From an uncultured bacterium (lineage in GTDB: Bacteria; Bacillota; Clostridia; Oscillospirales; Acutalibacteraceae), in NCBI GenBank assembly GCA_905215055.1, contig CAJMOH010000027.1:1-37419 (forward strand): a stretch of DNA of 37,419 nt, read 5' to 3'. A program made the translations under genes and the position numbers. The notes beneath the pieces were generated by a model. It ran no database searches. It had not been told where the DNA came from and saw only the letters and a program-made list of their open reading frames with translations. Shown in pieces: positions 31,587 through 37,419 of the stretch; within the stretch, counting starts at the first letter, position 1; each line of letters begins with the position of its first letter.

Positions 31587-33278
31587 GTGATTTCAGGAGC
31601 TCAACTTAAAAACGCCATCATTTCTGGCTCTAACAACATTTCCAAGTATAAGAAGCAAATCAACGAGCTAAACATCTTCCCCGTGCCCGATGGGGACACC
31701 GGCACCAACATGTCCATGACCATTGGCGCCGCTGCGGAGGAGATGCAGCGCTTAGAGGATACCGCCACCGCCGCCCAGGCGGCCAAAAAAGCCGCCTCCT
31801 CCATGCTGCGGGGCGCCCGGGGCAACTCCGGCGTCATTTTGTCCCTGCTGTTTCGGGGAATCTCCAAGGGCCTGGAGGGAAAAGAGGAAATCTCCGCCGA
31901 GGACCTGGTGGCCGCGTTGGAGCTGGGCGTGGACGAGGCCTATAAGGCTGTGATGAAGCCCACGGAAGGCACCATCCTCACCGTGGCCCGGGTGGCCGGC
32001 GAACGGGCCAGGGAGGCCCTGGAGCTGGGCAGCGACCCCGTCCAGGTGTGGGACGCCGCCTGCATGGGCGCCGCTGACGCCCTGGAGGAAACCCCCGAGC
32101 TGCTGCCCGTGCTGAAGAAGGCCGGTGTGGTGGACGCCGGCGGGCAGGGTCTGTGCCTGATCTTTGAGGGCATGCTCAGCGTGTTCCGCAGCGGCATTGT
32201 GCTGGAAAGCGGCCTGTCCGAAGAGGAGCGTGCCCAGGAGACCGCCGAGTTCTTCCGCAATGTGGCCGCGGAGTTCGACAGTGAGATCAACTTTACCTAC
32301 TGCACGGAGTTTGTGGTGGGCCGTGACCCGGAAATCCAAAAGGACCCCCTGGACCTGCGGCTGTTTTTGGAAACCATTGGCGACTGCGTTGTGGTGGTGG
32401 ACGATGAGGAGATTATCAAAACCCATGTACACACGGAAAACCCCGGTGACGCCCTTCAGTATGCCCTGCAATACGGTCAGCTGCTGACCGTGAAAATTGA
32501 GAACATGAAGGAGCAGCACCGCAAGGCCGCTGAGGAAAACGAGGCCCAAAAGGCGGCTGCCGCGGCACTGGAGCCTCAGCCGGAAAGGGCTGCCTTGGAG
32601 CGCCAGGAGCCTACCGAGGAGATGGGCTTTATCTCCGTGGCGGCGGGCGACGGCCTGAAGAGCCTGTTTCTGGACCTGGGCTGCGCCAACGTGGTCAGCG
32701 GCGGGCAGACCATGAACCCCTCTACCGAGGATTTGCTGGAGGCGGTGCTGGCCACTCCCGCTAAAAAGGTGTTTGTGCTGCCCAACAACAAGAATATCAT
32801 CATGGCGGCGGAGCAGACCGTGCCTTTGGCCACCGACCGGGAAGTGATTGTCATTCCCACCCGAACCATTCCCCAGGGACTTTCCGCCATGCTGGCCTAC
32901 GATCCCGACGCTGACGCCGACGCCAACAAGGAAACCATGCTGGAGGCCGCGGGCAACGTGGACACCGGCCTTGTCACCTTTGCCGCCCGGGATTCGGAGT
33001 ACGGCGGACACACCATCCGCCACGGGGACATTCTGGGACTGAAAAACGGCAAGCTGGAGTATATTGAGAAAGACCCCGTTTCCGCCTGTGTGCGGGTGAC
33101 CCGGTCCCTGGCAACCAAGCGGACCTCCTTTGTGACGCTGATTTACGGCGAGGGAATCACCCAGGAGCAGGCAGAGGACGCCAAGCGCCGCTTGGAGGAA
33201 AAGCTTCACAGCGACGTGGAGATCACTCTGGTCAACGGCGGCCAGCCTGTCTATTACTTCATCATCAGCGTGGAGTAG
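31587..33278 (+). CDS. fakA: Fatty acid kinase catalytic subunit (DAK2/DegV-like)
   Basis: FakA (YloV) phosphorylates exogenous fatty acids bound to FakB. About 563 aa. The N-terminal DhaL-type kinase domain has NIFPVPDGDTGTNMSMT (Asp triad for Mg-ATP), RGARGNSGVILS and VVDAGGQGL. A middle domain and a C-terminal EDD-like region follow (VAAGDGLKSLFLDLG, VSGGQTMNPSTEDLL, LPNNKNIIMAAEQ). The GTG at 31587 is preferred, with GAAGGAT about 10 bases upstream; GTG at 31569 is possible but lacks a ribosome site. In other Firmicutes an Asp23-type gene precedes fakA and recG follows; here there is no Asp23 gene, and recG is separated by repeats and a kinase gene. Confidence 0.92.
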   Translation: MISGAQLKNAIISGSNNISKYKKQINELNIFPVPDGDTGTNMSMTIGAAAEEMQRLEDTATAAQAAKKAASSMLRGARGNSGVILSLLFRGISKGLEGKEEISAEDLVAALELGVDEAYKAVMKPTEGTILTVARVAGERAREALELGSDPVQVWDAACMGAADALEETPELLPVLKKAGVVDAGGQGLCLIFEGMLSVFRSGIVLESGLSEEERAQETAEFFRNVAAEFDSEINFTYCTEFVVGRDPEIQKDPLDLRLFLETIGDCVVVVDDEEIIKTHVHTENPGDALQYALQYGQLLTVKIENMKEQHRKAAEENEAQKAAAAALEPQPERAALERQEPTEEMGFISVAAGDGLKSLFLDLGCANVVSGGQTMNPSTEDLLEAVLATPAKKVFVLPNNKNIIMAAEQTVPLATDREVIVIPTRTIPQGLSAMLAYDPDADADANKETMLEAAGNVDTGLVTFAARDSEYGGHTIRHGDILGLKNGKLEYIEKDPVSACVRVTRSLATKRTSFVTLIYGEGITQEQAEDAKRRLEEKLHSDVEITLVNGGQPVYYFIISVE

Positions 33279-33283
33279 TCCAA

Positions 33284-33768
33284 TTCGCGCCTTGGAGCGG
33301 CGAGCTGACGCTCGCGCTTGATCGAGCCGCCAACGCGCGTCCACGGCGGGTGCTCCCGCTGAGCAAGTCGCGCCCTGGGGTCCTGGTCCCCAGTGGGGAC
33401 CGTTCAGGACCGACCGAGCCGGCAGGCGAGACCGGTGAGCTGACGCTCATGCCTGATCGAGTTGGCAACGCGCGTCCGCGGCGGGTGCTCCCGCTGAGCG
33501 ATTCGCGGCGGAGTGCCTCCGCTGTCTCTTCGCGCCACGGAGCGGCGGCTAGGGTCGCGCTTGATCGGACCGCTGATGCACGTCCGCGCCGCTGGCTTCG
33601 CTGGGAGCTTCCCGGCCTTGCGGAACGCAAGAAGCCGGCTTGGCCAGTCCGGCCACGGACCCGCGCACGCGAGGCGACGTGCCGGACACTGTCCGGGCGC
33701 CTTTAGCGCCCGTCCCGCGAAGAGAGGGCGCAGGCGCTGCGCCCAAGCTTTCTTTCAAGAAAGCTTGA
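33284..33768 (+). repeat. Composite array of GC-rich hairpin modules
   Basis: Fills the gap after fakA. In order: TTCGCGCCTTGG, hairpin GCGAGC-TGAC-GCTCGC (33300-33315), CGCTTGATCGAG, ACGCGCGTCC, hairpin GCGGG-TGCT-CCCGC, and the 33-base double hairpin 33379-33411. Then come hairpin TGAGC-TGAC-GCTCA (33436-33449), the same downstream words, hairpin GCGGAG-TGC-CTCCGC, hairpin CGGC-TAGG-GTCG (33546-33557), stems 33612-33638 and 33641-33655, and hairpin GGGCGC/GCGCCC (33695-33711). The array ends in GGGCGCAG/CTGCGCCC (33726-33744) and a 22-base palindrome (33745-33766). No ORF with a ribosome site was found. Confidence 0.88.
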
Positions 33769-33787
33769 TATGGAAATGAGTATTGTT

Positions 33788-33821
33788 AAGAAACCTTTCT
33801 GTTTGGGAAAGGTTTCTTTTT
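33788..33821 (+). terminator. Terminator just upstream of the kinase gene
   Basis: AAGAAACCTTTC/GAAAGGTTTCTT, 12 pairs, ending in a run of five T. It is only about 28 bases before the kinase start codon. No promoter is visible between it and that start, so it either attenuates the kinase-recG transcript or is read through. Confidence 0.85.
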
Positions 33822-33849
33822 GTCAGATGGCAAACAGGAGGAAATGGTT

Positions 33850-34362
33850 TTGAAACTCTATATTGTGGGACCGGTAGCCAGTGGGAAAACCACCCTGGCC
33901 CGGCAAGTCTCTCGAAAAACCGGAGTCCCCTGTTTCCATCTGGACCAGGTGGCCCACGAGCCAGACCCGGACCGCCCCGGCGGTAACCGGAAACGGCCGG
34001 AATACCAGCGGGACGCCCTGTTCCGCTCCATCCTGGCGCAGAAGGATTATATCATCGAGGACACAGGGCGGCGCTGCTTTGAGGCGGGCATGGAGCAAGC
34101 GGAGCAGATCCTGCTGCTGGAACCCTCGCCCCTGCTGCGGCGGAAACGGGTGCTCATCCGGTGGCTGCGGCAAAATCTGGGCCTGGAACCCTGCGCTTAC
34201 CGCCCAACTTTCACCATGCTGAAAAGCATGGTCCGCTGGAGCCGGGACTATGAACATGGGAGGGATGGGACAAAAGCCCGGGCCTCCCGGTTCCCGGAAA
34301 AACTGGCTGTGCTTCGAAGCAAAAAGGAGATCCGATGCTTCCTGAAAAGTCTGGACCATTAA
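33850..34362 (+). CDS. Small P-loop kinase, FlaR/topology-modulation-like
   Basis: A 170-aa P-loop NTPase. Walker A IVGPVASGKTTLAR is at about 5-18, followed by FHLDQVAHEP in a nucleoside-kinase-like position and DYIIEDTGRR. The C-terminal half is rich in Arg and Lys (LLRRKRVLIRWLRQN), typical of the group annotated as DNA topology modulation protein FlaR or adenylate-kinase-like proteins. The substrate is unknown. The TTG at 33850 has AGGAGG 8 bases upstream; the in-frame ATG at 33844 would leave only 2 bases and is less likely. recG follows after 21 bases. Confidence 0.75.
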   Translation: MKLYIVGPVASGKTTLARQVSRKTGVPCFHLDQVAHEPDPDRPGGNRKRPEYQRDALFRSILAQKDYIIEDTGRRCFEAGMEQAEQILLLEPSPLLRRKRVLIRWLRQNLGLEPCAYRPTFTMLKSMVRWSRDYEHGRDGTKARASRFPEKLAVLRSKKEIRCFLKSLDH

Positions 34363-34383
34363 GCTGCAGAAAGGAGGTTCGCC

Positions 34384-36423
34384 ATGCCATCCCTGTTTGA
34401 AAAGGACATCCAATACCTGAAGGGCGTGGGGGAAAAGCGGGCCAAGCTTTTCGCCAAAATCGGCGCGCCCACCGTGGGGGACCTGCTGCGGCTGTATCCC
34501 CGTGCTTATGAGGACTGGAGCCAGCATTTCCGGATTCGGGACACTGTCTTAAATCAGGTGGCGGTGGTAAAGGCCGCCGTGCTGCGGCGGCCCACGGAGC
34601 ACCGGGTGAAGGGGGGCAAGCTGTTGTACAAGACCACCGTCACCGACGGGGAAACCGACATGGCCCTGACCTTTTTCAACAACAAGTATATCCCCACCTT
34701 GCTGAAGGAGGGGGAAACCTACCTGTTCCGGGGCAAGGTGACAGGCACCCTGCTCCGGCGGGAGATGCTCTCCCCGGAGTTTTTGCCAGAAGCCAAGGAA
34801 CTGGCCATTCAGCCTGTGTACCCGGCCACGGCGGGGCTTTCCTCCCGGCAGATCGGGGCGGCGGTGCGAAACGCCCTGGCCATGCTGCCAGAGCAGCTCC
34901 ACGATCCCCTTCCAGACAAGCTGCGGAAGGAGTACCACCTTTGCACCCTGCGCTACGCCCTGGAAACCATCCACTTCCCCAAGAATCAGGAGGAAATCGC
35001 CGCCGCCCGGTTCCGCCTGACCTTTGAGGAGTTTCTGGTGCTGCAGCTGGGGCTGCTGCGGATCAAAAGCGGGCGAAAAAGCCAGAACCTCCACCCCATC
35101 CCCAACCAATTCCCCCAGGGCTTTGCCCAGCTGCTGCCCTTCCAGCTGACGGGCGCCCAGCGCCGGGCCATTGGCGAGGCTGTGGCGGACATGGCCGGTA
35201 CCGCCCCCATGAACCGGCTGATCCAGGGAGACGTGGGCAGCGGCAAAACCGCCGTGGCTGCCGCCCTGTGCTGGGCGGTGATTCAAAACGGCATGCAGGC
35301 GGCGCTGATGGCTCCCACGGAAATTTTAGCCGCCCAGCACTACCACTCCCTCAACACCCTGCTGGAACCGGCCCACATTGCCTGCGCCCTGCTCACCGGC
35401 TCTGTAAAGCCCGGAGAGAAAAAGAAAATCTACCAGGCCCTGGGGGACGGCCGCATCCAGCTGGTCATCGGCACCCACGCCCTGCTGGGGGATCAGGTGG
35501 CCTTTCAAAACCTGGGGCTGGTCATCACCGACGAACAGCACCGGTTTGGGGTGGGTCAGCGGTCTGCCCTGGCCCAAAAGGGGGCCTCTCCCCACCTGTT
35601 GGTGATGAGCGCCACCCCCATCCCCCGCACCCTGGCCCTGATGGTCTATGGAGACCTGGACATCTCCGTGCTGGACGAGCTGCCCCCGGGACGGCAGAAG
35701 ATTGAAACCTATCTGATTGACCCCAGCAAGCGGAAACGGGCCTTCGGCTATGTGCAGCGCCATCTGGACGCGGGGCGCCAAGGGTATTTGATCTGCCCCC
35801 TGATTGACGAGGACGAAAGCGGCCTGCAAAGCGTCACCCGCTATGGAGAGCTGGTGCGGGAGGCCTTCCCCACGGCCGCGGTGGGCATTCTCCACGGGCG
35901 GATGAAGCCGGGAGAAAAAGACCGGGTAATGGAATCCTTTTCCAAGGGGGAAACCCAGCTGCTGGTATCCACCACCGTGGTGGAGGTGGGGGTGGACGTG
36001 CCAAACGCCGTCATCATGGTCATTGAGAACGCGGAGCGGTACGGCCTTTCTCAGCTGCACCAGCTGCGGGGACGCATTGGCCGGGGAAAGTACAAGTCCA
36101 CCTGCATCCTCATCACCGAGGCCCAGGGGGAGGACACCCTGAAGCGCCTGAAGCTGTTCCGGGACACCAGCGATGGCTTTCAGATTGCCGAAGCGGATTT
36201 AAGACTGCGGGGGCCGGGAGACTTTTTCGGCCAGCGGCAGCACGGCCTGCCTCAGCTGAAAATCGCGGACATGGCCACCGACATGGACGTGCTGCGGCAA
36301 GCCCAGTCCTGCGCGAAGAAGCTGTCCGCTCAAAACGCTCTGGATCAGCCTGCTTACAAGGGACTGCGGGGAGAAATCCGCCGGCTGTTTGAAAAGGCTG
36401 GCAGTGACGGAGTGGTTTTGTAG
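34384..36423 (+). CDS. recG: ATP-dependent DNA helicase RecG
   Basis: RecG remodels stalled replication forks and branched recombination intermediates. 679 aa, standard length. The N-terminal wedge/OB domain (about 1-170; YLKGVGEKRAKLFAKIG) is followed by the SF2 helicase core. Motifs are GDVGSGKTAVAAALC (Walker A), APTEILAAQHY, VITDEQHRFGVGQR, MSATPIPRTLAL, VGILHGRMKPGEKD and TTVVEVGVDVPNA, with the RecG C-terminal motif LRLRGPGDFFGQRQHG. AAAGGAGG precedes the ATG. It lies in one transcript with the kinase gene. Its usual upstream partner fakA is about 1.1 kb away, separated by the repeat array and a terminator. Confidence 0.98.
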   Translation: MPSLFEKDIQYLKGVGEKRAKLFAKIGAPTVGDLLRLYPRAYEDWSQHFRIRDTVLNQVAVVKAAVLRRPTEHRVKGGKLLYKTTVTDGETDMALTFFNNKYIPTLLKEGETYLFRGKVTGTLLRREMLSPEFLPEAKELAIQPVYPATAGLSSRQIGAAVRNALAMLPEQLHDPLPDKLRKEYHLCTLRYALETIHFPKNQEEIAAARFRLTFEEFLVLQLGLLRIKSGRKSQNLHPIPNQFPQGFAQLLPFQLTGAQRRAIGEAVADMAGTAPMNRLIQGDVGSGKTAVAAALCWAVIQNGMQAALMAPTEILAAQHYHSLNTLLEPAHIACALLTGSVKPGEKKKIYQALGDGRIQLVIGTHALLGDQVAFQNLGLVITDEQHRFGVGQRSALAQKGASPHLLVMSATPIPRTLALMVYGDLDISVLDELPPGRQKIETYLIDPSKRKRAFGYVQRHLDAGRQGYLICPLIDEDESGLQSVTRYGELVREAFPTAAVGILHGRMKPGEKDRVMESFSKGETQLLVSTTVVEVGVDVPNAVIMVIENAERYGLSQLHQLRGRIGRGKYKSTCILITEAQGEDTLKRLKLFRDTSDGFQIAEADLRLRGPGDFFGQRQHGLPQLKIADMATDMDVLRQAQSCAKKLSAQNALDQPAYKGLRGEIRRLFEKAGSDGVVL

Positions 36424-36473
36424 TCATCAAAGCGAGCTGATAGCGCAATTCTCCTAAAGAATTAGAAAAATCA

Positions 36474-36502
36474 TTGACAAAATCAGGAATTTCCTCTATA
36501 CT
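36474..36502 (+). promoter_or_regulatory. Promoter after recG
   Basis: TTGACA, 17 bases, TATACT: near consensus. Transcription would start near 36509. Confidence 0.9.
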
Positions 36503-36534
36503 GAACGTGTAATAAAAATGGAGAGGTGTTTCCC

Positions 36535-36558
36535 ATGAACAGGATGCTTGCCAGCTGA
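36535..36558 (+). CDS. 7-codon leader ORF
   Basis: ATG..TGA encodes MNRMLAS with GAGAGG about 8 bases upstream, directly behind the strong promoter. The next gene starts 67 bases later. A small hairpin GCCGC-CTT-GCGGC lies between them. It may be a leader peptide for translation control, or chance. Confidence 0.35.
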   Translation: MNRMLAS

Positions 36559-36624
36559 ACCGGTTTGGATTGTTTGCTGTGCCGCCTTGCGGCCAGCTTC
36601 GCTCTTAAAAGAGGAGGGAAATGT

Positions 36625-37212
36625 ATGTCGAACTATGGGTATCAGCCAGGCGGATCTTATTCCATTCACAACCCAAAGCTGTTAAAACCCCTGTTTGCGG
36701 CGAAGAAACCGTGGATCATCCCCGCAGCTCTGCTTCTCGTCATCCTGATCGTTCTGGCGGTCATCTTTGTTCCCGGCTGGATTGACTCCCTCTCCTATGG
36801 AAACGCGGAGCAGGTGACGGAGACCATCCTGCCCAGCGAGGAGGAGATTGACCCAAATCCCGGAAACGGCTTTGTCGCTGTGGAGGTCCCCTATCCCGAC
36901 CTGTACGACGTGCAGGGCGCCTTCGGGACCATTCGGGGGGATTTCCGCACCAGTTTCCGCAACTGTGTCCTTCACAGCCTGACCTATGACAAGGCCTTTT
37001 CCGACCAGCATCAGCCCCAGCTGGAGGCCCGCTACGGCGACGTGAGCAACGACTATCCAGAGGCTTTTCTGGTCACCGGCAGCCTGACCACCGGGGAGAA
37101 AGACGTTCCCCACGGCCTGGAGCCTAACACCACCTACGAAGGTTACCAGTGGATCATTGGCAGCGAGGCAAATCCCGTCATCCTTGACCACGGCCTGAAC
37201 CTGGTGGAATAA
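36625..37212 (+). CDS. Membrane-anchored protein of unknown function
   Basis: A 195-aa protein I do not recognise. It has a short polar N-terminus (SNYGYQPGGSYSIHNPK), then one strong membrane segment at about 32-55 (WIIPAALLLVILIVLAVIFV). An acidic extracellular-type region of about 140 residues follows, with QVTETILPSEEEIDPNPGNG and a folded-looking tail (YEGYQWIIGSEANPVILDHG). The topology suggests a single-pass protein with the domain outside. The ATG follows GAGGAGG; a longer reading frame from 36565 lacks a ribosome site. It stands alone between a strong promoter and a strong terminator. Confidence 0.75.
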   Translation: MSNYGYQPGGSYSIHNPKLLKPLFAAKKPWIIPAALLLVILIVLAVIFVPGWIDSLSYGNAEQVTETILPSEEEIDPNPGNGFVAVEVPYPDLYDVQGAFGTIRGDFRTSFRNCVLHSLTYDKAFSDQHQPQLEARYGDVSNDYPEAFLVTGSLTTGEKDVPHGLEPNTTYEGYQWIIGSEANPVILDHGLNLVE

Positions 37213-37221
37213 TCAACACGC

Positions 37222-37252
37222 AAAAAAGGACCCCGCAAAGGGTCCTTTTTTT
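37222..37252 (+). terminator. Intrinsic terminator of the last gene
   Basis: AAAAAAGGACCC/GGGTCCTTTTTT with a 6-base loop. It is symmetrical enough to act in both directions. Confidence 0.93.
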
Positions 37253-37419
37253 AGCGGGTGCGTGCCCGCACGGGGCGATTCGCGGCGGAGTGCCTCCGCT
37301 GTCTCTTCGCGGCGGGTGCTCCCGCTGAGCGATTCGCGGCGGAGTGCCTCCGCTGTCTCTTCGCGCCACGCACCGGCGGCTAGGGCCGCGCTTGATCGAG
37401 AGGATAGTACACGTCCGCG
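37253..37419 (+). repeat. GC-rich modular repeat, right edge
   Basis: Begins right after the terminator. A 54-base module (GCGATTCGCGGCGGAGTGCC..) occurs at 37275 and again at 37329. 37312-37370 is identical over about 59 bases to 33481-33539. It ends in hairpin CGGC-TAGG-GCCG (37377-37388), CGCTTGATCGAG and ACACGTCCGCG, where the window stops. Compared with the 33.5 kb copy, a G-T pair in the stem is a G-C pair here. Confidence 0.85.

Noticed and set aside
33284..33768. Small proteins encoded in the GC-rich array
   Set aside because: Several frames of 60-120 codons are open on both strands, but none has a ribosome site, their products are Arg/Pro/Ala rich, and they follow the hairpin repeats.

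Overview
The window looks like chromosome from a GC-rich, low-oxygen, endospore-lineage clostridium, most likely Oscillospiraceae (Flavonifractor/Lawsonibacter/Pseudoflavonifractor type). The evidence is the gene set: spoIIR, addAB, a T-box-controlled thrS, rny with ymdB nearby, fakA near recG, and MEP-pathway ispE, together with strong AGGAGG ribosome sites, frequent TTG/GTG starts and GC-rich third positions. This placement is inferred from gene content; no marker RNA gene is present.

Layout. 1-10215 is a minus-strand block: spoIIR, then addB-addA (overlapping, double-strand-break repair), then a GH2 beta-mannosidase. 10377-13535 is plus: an ArsP_2-type metal permease, then a response regulator/histidine kinase pair. 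13616-18236 is minus: a PHP-family histidinol-phosphatase-like gene, then Lrp/AsnC regulator, aminotransferase, DUF362 ferredoxin and ispE, closely packed. 18412-24760 is plus: the ACT protein/UPF0210 pair, an MFS efflux pump behind a small leader ORF and terminator, a DUF2238-HIT fusion and a carboxylesterase. thrS (minus) is preceded by its T-box leader. 27604-37212 is plus: rny, an ANT(6)-like aminoglycoside nucleotidyltransferase, ymdB, a free-standing 22-codon small gene, fakA, a FlaR-like P-loop kinase, recG and a membrane-anchored protein of unknown function.

Most genes are conserved housekeeping genes. The unusual content is between them. Two kinds of structured intergenic DNA recur. 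(1) A GC-rich, modular, hairpin-based repeat family lies at 1-101, 9501-9540 (one module in the addB leader), 11300-11480 (inverted), 18694-18960, 33284-33768 and 37253-37419. Its stems are kept by paired base changes while flanking words are conserved. (2) Three tandem three-way-junction elements lie between rny and the nucleotidyltransferase gene (29189-29428). All have the same architecture and junction bases, and arm sequences differ in a compensatory way. Neither family matches an element I can name.

Three promoters drive very short ORFs with good ribosome sites (15, 22 and 7 codons). The first is followed by an intrinsic terminator before an efflux pump, which suggests attenuation. The second is a complete promoter-ORF-terminator unit. 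No CRISPR array, rRNA, tRNA, transposase or integrase was seen.
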